The position numbers and the translations under genes were made by a program. 64,000 nt of DNA from Aldehydirespirator sp965116965 (lineage in GTDB: Bacteria > Actinomycetota > Acidimicrobiia > Acidimicrobiales > Aldehydirespiratoraceae): contig OZ220743.1 of assembly GCA_965116965.1 (NCBI GenBank), positions 2,294,001 through 2,358,000 on the forward strand. Direction: 5' to 3'. Under the pieces are notes generated by a model. The model did not search any database, was not told the origin of the DNA, and saw only the letters and a list, made by a program, of their open reading frames with translations. Below are positions 23,331 to 32,461 of this stretch, one piece after another (positions within the stretch are counted from its first letter, which is position 1; each line of letters starts with the position of its first letter).

Positions 23331-24986
23331 GTGGCTGCGCCGGTCGCCGTCACCTTCCTGGGCGGCCTGGGTGAGATAGGACGGAACTGCGCGGTCCTCG
23401 AGACCGCGGGCCGCCGGGTGCTGCTCGACTGCGGACGGATGTTCGCCGGCGACGACCTCCCCGGCGTTGACTCGGTGCTGCCCGACTTCGAGTGGCTGCT
23501 GGACAGCGGGGGAGTGGAGGCGTGCGTGGCCACCCACGCTCACGAGGATCACATAGGAGCGCTTCCGCATCTGCTCGAGCACCTGTCGTTCCCCGTCTAT
23601 GGCTCGGCGTTCACTCTCGGCTTGGTGAGGCACAAGCTCTCCGAGGCAGGCCTGCTCGATCGGGCCGAACTACGCGAGGTCCGCGACGGCGACAGCTTCC
23701 GCGCGGGGCCGTTCCGATGCGAGGCGATGCCGGTGACCCACTCGGTGCCGGGCGGGCTCATCACCGCCTTCTCCACGCCTCAGGGAGTGATCCTGCACTC
23801 CAGCGACTTCAAGCTCGATCTCACGCCGGTGGACGGCCGGCGCACGGCGCTGTCCCGCATCGGGGCGCTGGCCGACGATCCGGGGATCAGGCTGCTGCTG
23901 GCCGACTCGACCAACGCCGACGCGCCCGGGGCGTCGCGCTCGGAGAGAGACGTGGGCGACGTCCTCCACGATGTGATCGCCCACCAGGAGGGTCGCCGGG
24001 TGATCGTCGGCGCGTTCGCCAGCCACATCCACCGCATCCAGCAGGTGATGGACGCAGCCGTGGCCTCAGGGCGGACCGTGGCGACGCTGGGCCTCTCGAT
24101 GCAGCGCAACGTAGGGCTGGCCCGCGAGCTGAGCCTGCTGCGGGTGCCAGGCCATGCCCTGCGCGATATCACAGACCTCGAGGGGCTGGACTCGGGCCAG
24201 GTGCTGATCGTGTGCACCGGATCGCAGGGCGAGCCTCGGGCCGCCCTCACCCAGATGGCCGAGGGCGCCAGCAAGTGGGTTGAGATCGGGGCTGGCGACA
24301 CGGTGATCTTCAGCTCCCATCCCATCCCGGGAAACGAGGCCGCGGTGGGGGCGGTGCGCAACGGGCTGGCGCGGCGGGGGGCGCGGGTGCTGCACACCGG
24401 CAACCTGGATGTGCACACCTCCGGCCACGGCAAGCAGCAGGAGCTGAGGGTGCTGCACTCGGTGGCGTCGCCGGAGTGGTTCGTGCCGGTTCACGGCGAG
24501 TACGAGCACCTCGTGGCTCACGCCGGCCTGGCCCGCGACATGGGCATGCCCGACGAGCGGGTGGTGCTGTGCTCCGACGGCGACCGGATCGAGTTGACCG
24601 ACGACGGTCTGCGGCGGGCCGGGTCGGTCGGCGGGGACCACGTATACGTGGACGGGACGGTGGGCGACCTGGGATCGACGGTGCTGGACGAGCGGCGCAA
24701 GCTGGGCGCCGACGGCTTCGTGACTGTGGTGGTGGGGGTCGACCTGGAGCGGGGCGTGCTGGCGTCGAGCCCGCGCATCGTGTCCCGGGGATGGGTCGAG
24801 CAGCCGGCGCTGATGGGGCATGAGGCCGCCGTCGCCGAGGCGGTCGAGACGGAGGTGCGGAGCGCCCTGGCCGGCGGCGACCGGGACGTCGGAGCCTTGG
24901 AGGACCTGGTGATGCGGACGGCGCGGCGCACGTCGCGAGAGCGCACCCGCCGCCGGCCGGTGATAGTGCCGGTGATCACCTCTTGA
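23331..24986 (+). CDS. rnj: Ribonuclease J
   Basis: Metallo-beta-lactamase/beta-CASP ribonuclease with 5'-3' exo- and endonuclease activity, 551 residues. The N-terminus has FLGGLGEIGRNCAVLE, and the metal site has HAHEDHIGALPHLL (HxHxDH). HSVPGG and HSSDFKLDLTPVDG follow, then LLADSTNADAPG, and the beta-CASP region has CTGSQGEPRAALTQMA and HTSGHGKQQEL. PVHGEYEHLVAHAGLARDMG is also typical. GTG 23331 is chosen; the gene sits between dapA and ftsK as in other Actinobacteria. With PNPase nearby, it belongs to the mRNA decay machinery. Confidence 0.96.
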   Translation: MAAPVAVTFLGGLGEIGRNCAVLETAGRRVLLDCGRMFAGDDLPGVDSVLPDFEWLLDSGGVEACVATHAHEDHIGALPHLLEHLSFPVYGSAFTLGLVRHKLSEAGLLDRAELREVRDGDSFRAGPFRCEAMPVTHSVPGGLITAFSTPQGVILHSSDFKLDLTPVDGRRTALSRIGALADDPGIRLLLADSTNADAPGASRSERDVGDVLHDVIAHQEGRRVIVGAFASHIHRIQQVMDAAVASGRTVATLGLSMQRNVGLARELSLLRVPGHALRDITDLEGLDSGQVLIVCTGSQGEPRAALTQMAEGASKWVEIGAGDTVIFSSHPIPGNEAAVGAVRNGLARRGARVLHTGNLDVHTSGHGKQQELRVLHSVASPEWFVPVHGEYEHLVAHAGLARDMGMPDERVVLCSDGDRIELTDDGLRRAGSVGGDHVYVDGTVGDLGSTVLDERRKLGADGFVTVVVGVDLERGVLASSPRIVSRGWVEQPALMGHEAAVAEAVETEVRSALAGGDRDVGALEDLVMRTARRTSRERTRRRPVIVPVITS

Positions 24987-25038
24987 TCGTGCTGGGGGTT
25001 CACGGGGCGGTTGGGCGTCACTGGTAGCGTCACCCTTC

Positions 25039-27567
25039 ATGGCGACCAGAGGAGCCGATCCCAGCTCTCGCGGGGCGAGAGGGCCGTCAGCGGGCGAGCG
25101 AGCCTCTCGCCGGGGCTCGGCTGCGGTCGGTTCGGTGGTGAGCCGCCATCGTCGAGGCGTCTGGGGGCTGGCTGCGATCGTGGCCGGTCTGCTCGTGGCC
25201 GGGAGTGTCTGGTTCTCGGCGGCCGGGCCGGTGGGCGAGCAACTAGATCGCGTACTGGCAGCCGGGTTCGGTCTAGTGCGCATGGTCCTGCCCGTTGGGC
25301 TCGCGGCCACGGGGGTTGCCGCGCTGTTGGGCCGGTGGCGTGACGGTGGCGCAGCGAAGGTGCGCGATGGCAGTGGTGGGCCCGAGGAGGCTCCAAGCAC
25401 TGCAGCGTCCATGGTCAAGAGAGCCGACTCCGTCGACGGGATGGTGTTGGGCGGCCTGCTGCTGCTGCTGTCAGCCACAGGGCTGCTGCATCTGTCGCGC
25501 GGCCGTCCGGGCTTGGGCGACGGCGTGGACGAGTTGGGCGCCGCGGGCGGTGCTCTGGGAGTCGGCGTCGGCGGCTTCCTGCATGCCTGGACCGCGGCCT
25601 GGGGCTCGGTCCTGCTGCTCGTCTTCGCGGGACTCATTGGCGCAGTCTTCTTCACCGGGGTCACGGTGCAATCCGCGGCCAAGGGAGCCTGGTCGGCGGC
25701 CGGTTGGCTGCAAGAGAAGGCGTTGCGCCCGGCTTGGCGGCTGCTGCGTACTGCGGTTGCGGACTTGTTCAGCGACATCAAGGAGGGCCCGGCCGGTCCC
25801 GCACCTCCGGACTCGCCTCCCTACGGGCAGCCTCCCTACGGGCAGCCCTACGCCGGATCGCCCGGCGCTGACGAGGGTTCGGGCCGGCTGGGCGCCGATG
25901 TCGAGCCGTCGACGCCTGAGATCGCGCCGGCGACGTTCGCGAAGGACTCGCCCGTGGTGCCCGCTGGAGCAAGTGGAGGCAAGGTCCGAGGTGCAGTCGC
26001 GAGCGGCAAGGGTCGAGGCCGGCGGTCCAAGTGGGTGTTCCCCAAGATCGAGGTGCTGGCGGCGACGCCGTCCAGGGCTGTCGACAAGGCCGAAGTAGCC
26101 GAGCGGGGCCAGCTCCTTCAGGCCACGCTGGCCCGCTTCGACGTGCCCACCATCCTGCTGGAGCCGGTCGTGGGGCCCACCGTCACCCGCTTCGTTCTGG
26201 AGCTGGGCGAGGGCGTGCGAGTGTCGAAGCTCGAGAGCCTCCGAAAGGACATCGCCCTGGCCATGGCCTCACCCGACATACGCATCCTGTCGCCCATACC
26301 GGGCCGGAGGGCCATCGGGGTGGAAGTCCCCAACCTGGACCGCCAGATCGTTCGTCTCGGGGATGTGCTGCGCTCGCCGGAAGCGGCCGACGCCGTCCAT
26401 CCCATGGAGGTGGCCATCGGCCGGGACATCAACGGTCACGCCATCATGCTGAATCTGGCGACCACTCCCCACCTGCTGATCGCGGGAGCCACCGGCGCCG
26501 GCAAGTCGTCATGCCTCAACTCGCTGATCACGTCGGTGCTGATGCGCTCCACACCCGAGGACGTGCGCATGATCCTCGTCGACCCCAAGCGGGTCGAGAT
26601 GGGCCAGTATGACCGGGTCCCCCACCTGCTGACGGCGCCGGTGACCGATCCCCGCAAAGCGGCCAACGCGCTGGGCTGGGCCGTGCGCGAGATGGAGCGC
26701 CGCTACGACCTTCTCCACGAGACCAGCTTCCGCGACGTCACCGGCTACAACGCGGCCGTCGACGCCGACACGCTCGAGCCCCCCGTCGGGGCTCGCGGCG
26801 CCGACGGTGAGCCTCTGCGGTACCAGCGCCTGCCGTTCGTGCTGGTGGTGGTGGACGAGCTCGCCGATCTGATGATGGTGGCCGCGCGCGATGTGGAGGA
26901 GTCCATCGCCCGCATCGCTCAGATGGCCCGGGCCGTCGGCATCCACCTGGTGATCGCCACCCAGAGGCCGTCGGTGAACATCATCACCGGAGTGATCAAG
27001 GCCAACATCCCGGCCAGGCTCGCATTCGCGGTCTCGAGCCTGACCGACTCGCGAGTCATCCTCGACCAGCCCGGAGCGGAGCGGCTGGTGGGCCAGGGTG
27101 ACATGCTGTGGCTGGGGCCGTCGTCGTCTACACCCCACCGGATCCAGGGTTGCTGGGTCACTGAGGACGAGGTCCGCTCGGTGGTGACCCACTGGGTGGA
27201 CCAAGCTCCCGACTTCGATGACGATCCCTCGGTCTCCACGGAGGGCCCCCACGGGGGCGAGCCCGTCCCGGCTTCGGCGCCTGATCTGGGCGGGGCTCCG
27301 ATCATGCCGTCGAGCATCACAGAGGCTCCTCCGCCCACCACCGATGACGACGGCGACGAGTTGCTGGACGCCGCCATGGCGCTGGTGATCGAGACGCAGC
27401 TCGGATCGACGTCGATGCTCCAGCGCCGACTGCGGGTGGGTTTTGCGAGGGCGGGGCGCATCATGGACCTGCTCGAGCAGCGAGGAGTAGTCGGGCCGTC
27501 CACCGGTTCGAAGGCGCGCGAGGTTCTCATCACTACCGAGGAACTCGAGAGCCGCCAGTCCCGCTGA
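25039..27567 (+). CDS. ftsK: DNA translocase FtsK/SpoIIIE
   Basis: Septal DNA pump that clears chromosomes at division. 842 residues. Four N-terminal membrane segments are visible: about residues 37-58, 75-94, 135-152 and 190-212. After a linker (about 250-330) comes the alpha/beta motor with TPHLLIAGATGAGKSSCLNSLI (Walker A) and FVLVVVDELADLMMVA (Walker B). HLVIATQRPSVNIITG and the final winged-helix gamma domain (about 770-840, SMLQRRLRVGFARAGRIMDLLEQRG) follow, the latter reading KOPS/SRS polarity sites. Start ATG 25039, 52 bases after rnj. Its stop opens a run of three tandem mini-ORFs. Confidence 0.96.
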   Translation: MATRGADPSSRGARGPSAGERASRRGSAAVGSVVSRHRRGVWGLAAIVAGLLVAGSVWFSAAGPVGEQLDRVLAAGFGLVRMVLPVGLAATGVAALLGRWRDGGAAKVRDGSGGPEEAPSTAASMVKRADSVDGMVLGGLLLLLSATGLLHLSRGRPGLGDGVDELGAAGGALGVGVGGFLHAWTAAWGSVLLLVFAGLIGAVFFTGVTVQSAAKGAWSAAGWLQEKALRPAWRLLRTAVADLFSDIKEGPAGPAPPDSPPYGQPPYGQPYAGSPGADEGSGRLGADVEPSTPEIAPATFAKDSPVVPAGASGGKVRGAVASGKGRGRRSKWVFPKIEVLAATPSRAVDKAEVAERGQLLQATLARFDVPTILLEPVVGPTVTRFVLELGEGVRVSKLESLRKDIALAMASPDIRILSPIPGRRAIGVEVPNLDRQIVRLGDVLRSPEAADAVHPMEVAIGRDINGHAIMLNLATTPHLLIAGATGAGKSSCLNSLITSVLMRSTPEDVRMILVDPKRVEMGQYDRVPHLLTAPVTDPRKAANALGWAVREMERRYDLLHETSFRDVTGYNAAVDADTLEPPVGARGADGEPLRYQRLPFVLVVVDELADLMMVAARDVEESIARIAQMARAVGIHLVIATQRPSVNIITGVIKANIPARLAFAVSSLTDSRVILDQPGAERLVGQGDMLWLGPSSSTPHRIQGCWVTEDEVRSVVTHWVDQAPDFDDDPSVSTEGPHGGEPVPASAPDLGGAPIMPSSITEAPPPTTDDDGDELLDAAMALVIETQLGSTSMLQRRLRVGFARAGRIMDLLEQRGVVGPSTGSKAREVLITTEELESRQSR

Positions 27568-27669
27568 CATGATCATTCGCCGGGCCTCACTGTCGTGCTG
27601 ACATGATCATTCGCCGGGCCTCACTGTCGTGCTGACATGATCATTCGCCGGGCTCTGCGGTCTTCGTGA
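27565..27669 (+). repeat. 34-bp tandem repeats forming three linked mini-ORFs between ftsK and the exchanger
   Basis: A 34-base unit beginning at the ftsK stop (TGACATGATCATTCGCCGGG...) occurs at 27565, 27599 and, partly, 27633. Each copy holds an ORF: 27569-27601 and 27603-27635 both encode MIIRRASLSC, and 27637-27669 encodes MIIRRALRSS. Successive ORFs are joined by TGA-C-ATG, and the last stop overlaps the exchanger start as TGATG. The arrangement keeps ribosomes moving from ftsK into the exchanger; whether the peptides matter is unknown. Confidence 0.85.
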
Positions 27670-28616
27670 TGCTGGTCGGCCTCGTCCTCTCCCTGGTCGG
27701 GCTGGTCGTGCTGTCGCTGGCGGCCGACCAGTTCGTGAGGGGGGCCGCGCGGCTGGCCGTCGTGTTGAGGATGGCCCCGATCGTGGTGGGAGCCATCGTG
27801 GTGGGGTTCGGCACCAGTGCGCCGGAGATGCTGGTATCGTCGCTGGCCGCAGCCAACGGCCGACTCGACATCGGCGTCGGCAACATCGTCGGCTCCAACG
27901 TGGCCAACATCTCTCTCGTTCTCGGCGCGGCGTCGTTCGTGGCTGTGGTGCCGGTGAGTTCCAGCGTGGTGCGCCGCGACGCTGCGATGTCGGTCGCGGC
28001 AGTCGTCCTGTTCGCCCTGCTCGTACAGGGCGAGCTCGGTCGCTTGGAGGGGCTTGTGCTGCTCGCCGCGCTCGGGGCTTGGTTCGTTCTGGTGCTTCAC
28101 GGGGCCCGCACCGGCGGCAGTCAATCGGACATGGAGGACCTCTCTGAGATCGTGGGCGAGCACCCTCCCGCTCTCGGGATCGAGACCCTGCGCACGGTGG
28201 TCTCGCTCGCTCTGGTCGCCGGCTCGGCCTACATCCTCGTCGAGGGAGCCGAGCGGGTGGCCGAGGCGCTCAACCTGTCGGGCGGCTTCGTCGGGTACAC
28301 GCTGGTCGCGGTGGGCACTTCGGCGCCCGAGCTGGTCACCGCAGTGGCCGCGGCCCGCCAGCGTGAGACCGAGCTCCTGGTCGGCAACCTTCTGGGCAGC
28401 AATGTGTTCAACTCGCTGGCGGTGGGAGGCGCCATCGCTCTGGTGGGGCCGGGACCGGTCGGCGACGTCATCGTGCAGACCCTGGGATCGCTGATGATGG
28501 TGGTCATATGCGTGGTGAGTTGGGCGGCCATGCTGATCGGCCACCGGGTCAGCCGCATCGACGGCGTCGTGCTCCTGGGTTCGTGGGTGGCGAGCATCGC
28601 GCTGCTGGCCGGGTGA
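27669..28616 (+). CDS. Sodium/calcium exchanger family protein (CaxA/YrbG type)
   Basis: Ten-helix cation/Ca2+ antiporter, 315 residues from ATG 27669 (GTG 27666 also possible). The two inverted alpha repeats that form the ion site are clear: GFGTSAPEMLVSSLAAANG with GNIVGSNVANI, and VAVGTSAPELVTAVAAARQ with GNLLGSNVFN. The rest alternates hydrophobic helices and short loops. It is translationally coupled to the mini-ORF chain upstream through TGATG, and overlaps the next gene's possible GTG by four bases. Confidence 0.92.
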   Translation: MLVGLVLSLVGLVVLSLAADQFVRGAARLAVVLRMAPIVVGAIVVGFGTSAPEMLVSSLAAANGRLDIGVGNIVGSNVANISLVLGAASFVAVVPVSSSVVRRDAAMSVAAVVLFALLVQGELGRLEGLVLLAALGAWFVLVLHGARTGGSQSDMEDLSEIVGEHPPALGIETLRTVVSLALVAGSAYILVEGAERVAEALNLSGGFVGYTLVAVGTSAPELVTAVAAARQRETELLVGNLLGSNVFNSLAVGGAIALVGPGPVGDVIVQTLGSLMMVVICVVSWAAMLIGHRVSRIDGVVLLGSWVASIALLAG

Positions 28617-28621
28617 CTGCG

Positions 28622-29791
28622 ATGCGGCCCGGTTGCCTGGCGTGGGCCCTGGTGTGCGCGGGGGCCCTGATCGCAGGCTGCGCGCCTGATCCACAGTCCG
28701 GGAGCACACCGGCAGCCACCGACCCGCCGGCTGCGGTGGTTGAGCCGTCGGCCTCGCCGGAGGCCACACGGCCCTCCGCCACGTCGGAGCCGGCTTCCTC
28801 CACAACGGCGACGGTCTCCTCTACAGCTGTGTCGGCACCCTCCACAACGGCGACGGTCTCCTCTACAGCTGTGTCGGCACCCTCCACAACGGCGACGGTC
28901 TCCTCTACCACTGTGCCGGCTTCCTCCACGACGGCGACGGTCTCCTCTACCACTGTGCCGGCTTCCTCCACAACGGCGACGGTCTCCTCTACAGCTGTGT
29001 CGGCGCCCTCCACGACGGATCAGATCGACTCGCAAGTTGGGGCGTCGGTGTTCCCACCCATGGGCGACGGCTGGGAGGTGGCCCGCTGGACGGTTGAGAT
29101 CGTCGAGAGCGTCCCCCACGACCCCGATGCCTTCACCCAAGGACTCGAGGTTGCCGGGGGCACCATGTACGAGAGCACGGGTCTTCGAGGCCGGTCGTCC
29201 CTGCGGGCCGTGGACGCCGCCACCGGTGAGGTCACCGCGCAGGTGGCGCTGGCCGACGAGCTGTTCGGCGAGGGCCTCACCGTCGTGGGAGACAGGATCA
29301 TCCAGCTCACCTGGCAGAGCGGCAAGGCGGTGGTGTACGACCGGGCCACGCTGGAGGCGGTGGGGGAGCACGACTACCAGGGTGAGGGGTGGGGCCTGTG
29401 CGCCGCGGGCGATGTGCTCGTCATGTCGGACGGGTCCGACCGGTTGGCCTTCCGGGATCCGCAGACCTTCGAGCTTCTTGGCTGGGTGCCGGTCACGGCT
29501 CCGGGCTACGAGGGCCGGCTCGACCACCTCAACGAACTCGAGTGCGTCGAGGGCTTGGTCATTGCGAACGTGTGGCAGACCAACCACCTGCTGGTGATCC
29601 ACCCCGGCGTCCATCGGGTGCTGGCCACCATCGACGCCCAGCCGCTGGTCGACGATGTGCTCCTGCACCCGCGCGCAGACGGCATCGATGTGCTCAACGG
29701 GGTGGCATTCGACCCTGACACCGCCACCCTGTGGATGACGGGCAAGCTCTGGCCCCGGCTGTACAGGGTTCGCATAGTGGAGGTTCGTTAG
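28622..29791 (+). CDS. Glutaminyl-peptide cyclotransferase (glutamine cyclotransferase) lipoprotein
   Basis: Five-bladed beta-propeller enzyme that turns N-terminal Gln into pyroglutamate. ATG 28622 gives 389 residues (GTG 28613 overlaps the previous stop). The signal peptide ends in the lipobox LIAGC, so it is lipid-anchored. A Ser/Thr-rich linker of five 14-residue repeats spans about residues 60-129. The enzyme domain has PHDPDAFTQGLEVAGGTMYESTGLRG, LADELFGEGLTVVGDRIIQLTW, EGWGLCAAGDVLVMSDGSDRL, LNELECVEGLVIANVWQTNHLLVI and GVAFDPDTATLWMTGKLWPRLYRV, all family hallmarks. Extracytoplasmic role; neighbour capA is also a lipoprotein. Confidence 0.93.
   Translation: MRPGCLAWALVCAGALIAGCAPDPQSGSTPAATDPPAAVVEPSASPEATRPSATSEPASSTTATVSSTAVSAPSTTATVSSTAVSAPSTTATVSSTTVPASSTTATVSSTTVPASSTTATVSSTAVSAPSTTDQIDSQVGASVFPPMGDGWEVARWTVEIVESVPHDPDAFTQGLEVAGGTMYESTGLRGRSSLRAVDAATGEVTAQVALADELFGEGLTVVGDRIIQLTWQSGKAVVYDRATLEAVGEHDYQGEGWGLCAAGDVLVMSDGSDRLAFRDPQTFELLGWVPVTAPGYEGRLDHLNELECVEGLVIANVWQTNHLLVIHPGVHRVLATIDAQPLVDDVLLHPRADGIDVLNGVAFDPDTATLWMTGKLWPRLYRVRIVEVR
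28799..29008 (+). repeat. Five 42-bp repeats encoding a Ser/Thr linker
   Basis: Five consecutive 42-base units encode STTATVSST-A/T-V-S/P-A-P/S. Two slightly different versions alternate (SAP and PAS endings). The linker joins the lipidated Cys to the cyclotransferase domain and may span the cell wall. Confidence 0.9.
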
Positions 29792-30940
29792 GTGCTATCG
29801 AGGATCGCGGCGCTGCGGGGATGCGCACTCCTGGTGGCGGTGTTGATGGCGTCGGCGTGCACTGACGGCTCCGAGGTTCGCTCGCCGGAGGCCACGCCCA
29901 CCCTGCCCCCCGAGACCACCGCCTCGGTGGCGCCGCTGACGACCGCTCCGACCACCACCGGGCCGCGCACCACAACCACCGAGTCGGTCCGCAGGTGGAC
30001 GCTGCTGGCCGGCGGCGACGTCCTGATGGAGTGGTCCGAGAGGCTGGGCCTCGATCCCTTCGCTTCGATCCAGCCTTCGCTGGGCTCCGCGGACCTGTCG
30101 GTGGTGAACGTCGAGATGACGATCAGCGACCGGGGCGAAGCTCGCGACAAGACGTACGTCTTCCGTGCTCCGCCGGCTGCGGCCGCCCGGATAGCGGCCG
30201 GAGGAGTGCGGGTCGGCAACCTGGCCAACAATCACGCCATGGACTACGGCCCGGACGCACTGACCGACACCATCGACCTGCTGGAGGCGGCCGGGGTGAC
30301 CACCATCGGCGCGGGCGGCAATATCGACGAGGCCTACCGCTACCGGATCCTGCCCACTGCCGGCGGCCTGAACGTGGCCTTCGTGGGAGCCTCCCTGATC
30401 GTCCCCTCCAACTTTGCGGCCGGCTCGTCCACGCCGGGCATCGCATCGGCGCACACGCCTGATCTGGCCCGCGTGCTCGACGCCGTCCGGGCCGCGACCG
30501 CGGCCGCCGACGCCGTGGTCGCGGTGGTCCACTGGGGTGTCGAGCGCAACCCCTGCACGAACGAAGCGCAGCGAACGCTCGCTCGTCAACTTCTCGACGC
30601 GGGCGCTGATGCGATCATCGGTCACCATCCGCACGTGCTGCAGCCCGTGGTGTTCACCGGCGAGAAGCTGGTGGCCTTCTCGCTGGGGAACTTCATCTGG
30701 GAGCCCCGGCAGAACATGGGCGGCGAGACCGGCGTCCTGCAGATCGACTTCGATGGCGACAGGGTTGTCGGCTGGACGTTCCATCCCCACCTGCTCGATG
30801 CCGATGGCGTGCCCGTTCCAGTCGAATCCGGCCCACGGGTCGACCGCATCCGCGACATCATCTCGGGCGACTGCGGTCCGTACAAGCCTCTGCTGACTAC
30901 CACGACGCTGCCCCCGCCGACGGGCACCGCAGGCAGCTAG
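29792..30940 (+). CDS. CapA-family lipoprotein (poly-gamma-glutamate capsule-like metallophosphatase fold)
   Basis: A 382-residue secreted protein starting at GTG 29792, directly abutting the cyclotransferase stop. The signal peptide ends in a lipobox (LMASAC), followed by a Thr/Pro-rich linker. The CapA domain shows LLAGGDVLMEW, LSVVNVEMTISDRGEA, LANNHAMDYGPDALTDTIDLLEAAG, VAVVHWGVE, DAIIGHHPHVLQPVVFTGEKLVAFSLGNFIW. These carry the Asp, Asn and His residues of the calcineurin-like fold. CapA proteins are linked to poly-gamma-glutamate export and retention, but many homologues have unknown roles; no capB/capC is present here, so a general cell-surface phosphatase-like role is equally possible. 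Confidence 0.87.
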   Translation: MLSRIAALRGCALLVAVLMASACTDGSEVRSPEATPTLPPETTASVAPLTTAPTTTGPRTTTTESVRRWTLLAGGDVLMEWSERLGLDPFASIQPSLGSADLSVVNVEMTISDRGEARDKTYVFRAPPAAAARIAAGGVRVGNLANNHAMDYGPDALTDTIDLLEAAGVTTIGAGGNIDEAYRYRILPTAGGLNVAFVGASLIVPSNFAAGSSTPGIASAHTPDLARVLDAVRAATAAADAVVAVVHWGVERNPCTNEAQRTLARQLLDAGADAIIGHHPHVLQPVVFTGEKLVAFSLGNFIWEPRQNMGGETGVLQIDFDGDRVVGWTFHPHLLDADGVPVPVESGPRVDRIRDIISGDCGPYKPLLTTTTLPPPTGTAGS

Positions 30941-30944
30941 CAAG

Positions 30945-32237
30945 ATGTCCGGCGGGCCTCAGTCCTTCGTGGTGCACACGCTGGGGTGCCCCAAGAACCA
31001 GGTCGACTCCGACAAGCTCGCCGGACTGCTCGCGGCGGATGGGCTGTCGCCGGCACGCGACACGGCCGACGCCGACATGGTGGTCGTCAACACCTGCGCG
31101 TTCGTGGAGGAGGCCCGCCTGGAGTCGATCGACACGATCCTGGCTCTGGCCGAGACCAAGGCGCCCGGCGCGTCGCTGGTGGTGACCGGGTGTCTGGCCG
31201 AGCGTTACGGAGACGAATTGGCCGAGGCCCTGCCGGAGGCCGACCGTATAGCCGGCTTCGGGATGACGCTGGCGGCCGGGCTCTCGGCGCCGCCCCTGCC
31301 CGCCGGCGTGCCGGTGGAGCTTGGCCGTCGCTCCACCCGGCCGGTACCGGCGTTCGACCTGTTGAACCTGCCCCGTCCTCGTTCGCCCCGCCCGTGGGCT
31401 TACGTGAAGATCGCCGAGGGATGCGACCGCGCCTGCGGCTTCTGCGCCATTCCCAGCTTTCGCGGCCCCCAGCGCAGCCGCACGGTCGAGCAGATCCTGG
31501 AGGAGGTCGAACAGCTCGACGCGGCCGAGATCGTGCTGGTCGCCCAGGACCTCGCCTCATACGGGCGGGACCAGGGCCGGGGCGAGCGCCGCATCGTGCC
31601 GCTGGTGGAGGCGGTGTCGGCCCTCGCCCCCCGCACCCGGCTGCTGTACCTGTACCCGTCGGACCTCACCGACTCCCTGATCGACGCCATCTGCGCCACC
31701 GGGGTGGCCTACTACGACCTGTCGCTCCAGCACGTCTCGCGGCCTCTGCTGCGCCGCATGCGCCGGTGGGGTGACGGCGAGCGATTCCTGTCGCGCATCG
31801 AGGAGATCCGCCGGCGGGAGCCGGAGGCGGCCTTCCGGTCCAACTTCATCGTCGGCTACCCGGGCGAGACCGAGGACGACCACGACCTGCTGCTCCGCTT
31901 CGTGGAGGATGCGCAACTCGACTGGTGCGGGTTCTTCGCCTATTCCGAGGAGGCGGGAACGCATTCGTCCACCCTGGACGGCAAGGTCGACGAGGCCCTG
32001 CGATCCGAGAGGCTGGCTGAACTGGGGGAGCTCCAGGACGCCATCACCGCTCGTCGCCGCGACATGCTGGTCGGTCGCCGGGTCGAGGTCCTGGTGGATG
32101 AGCCGGGCGTGGGCCGGACCCATCGCGAGGCCCCGGAGATCGACGGCGTCGTGCACGTGCCCACCGCGTTGGGCGCGGGTACCTTCGCGCAGGTGACCGT
32201 CACCGCCGCATTTGGCTACGACCTGGAGGCTGCGTGA
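30945..32237 (+). CDS. rimO: Ribosomal protein S12 methylthiotransferase RimO
   Basis: Radical SAM enzyme that adds a methylthio group to Asp of ribosomal protein S12. 430 residues. N-terminal UPF0004 domain: VHTLGCPKNQVDSDKLAGLL, VVNTCAFVEEAR and VVTGCLAERYG supply the auxiliary cluster Cys. The radical SAM motif is CDRACGFCAIPSFRGPQRSR. C-terminal TRAM domain from about residue 365 (RRDMLVGRRVEVLVDEP). LGCPKNQVD versus GCQMN of MiaB separates the two paralogues. Its stop TGA overlaps the first of six coupled mini-ORFs leading to pgsA. Confidence 0.97.
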   Translation: MSGGPQSFVVHTLGCPKNQVDSDKLAGLLAADGLSPARDTADADMVVVNTCAFVEEARLESIDTILALAETKAPGASLVVTGCLAERYGDELAEALPEADRIAGFGMTLAAGLSAPPLPAGVPVELGRRSTRPVPAFDLLNLPRPRSPRPWAYVKIAEGCDRACGFCAIPSFRGPQRSRTVEQILEEVEQLDAAEIVLVAQDLASYGRDQGRGERRIVPLVEAVSALAPRTRLLYLYPSDLTDSLIDAICATGVAYYDLSLQHVSRPLLRRMRRWGDGERFLSRIEEIRRREPEAAFRSNFIVGYPGETEDDHDLLLRFVEDAQLDWCGFFAYSEEAGTHSSTLDGKVDEALRSERLAELGELQDAITARRRDMLVGRRVEVLVDEPGVGRTHREAPEIDGVVHVPTALGAGTFAQVTVTAAFGYDLEAA

Positions 32238-32461
32238 GCTCGCCCGCACCCGGCTGCGGCCTGGAGGCTGCGTGAGCTCGCCCGCACCCGGCTGCGGCCT
32301 GGAGGCTGCGTGAGCTCGCCCGCTCCCGGCTGCGGCCTGGAGGCTGCGTGAGCTCGCCCGCTCCCGGCTGCGGCCTGGAGGCTGCGTGAGCTCGCCCGCT
32401 CCCGGCTGCGGCCTGGAGGCTGCGTGAGCTCGCCCGCTCCCGGCTGCGGCCTGGAGGCCGC
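32223..32461 (+). repeat. 38-bp tandem repeats forming six GTGA-linked mini-ORFs between rimO and pgsA
   Basis: Six full 38-base units (32223-32450) and a partial seventh lead to the pgsA start. Each unit carries a 13-codon ORF reading MSSPAPGCGLEAA with a GTG start (32234, 32272, 32310, 32348, 32386, 32424). Each start overlaps the previous stop as GTGA: the first overlaps the rimO stop and the last stop overlaps pgsA GTG 32462. 14 codons minus the four-base overlap gives exactly 38. The unit looks like a duplication of the rimO end joined to the pgsA start. Units 1-2 differ from 3-6 by one base (GCACCC/GCTCCC). Confidence 0.92.

Noticed and set aside
32223..32461. Possible CRISPR or origin iterons
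   Set aside because: 38-bp units are head-to-tail without spacers and make coupled ORFs; no DnaA boxes seen.
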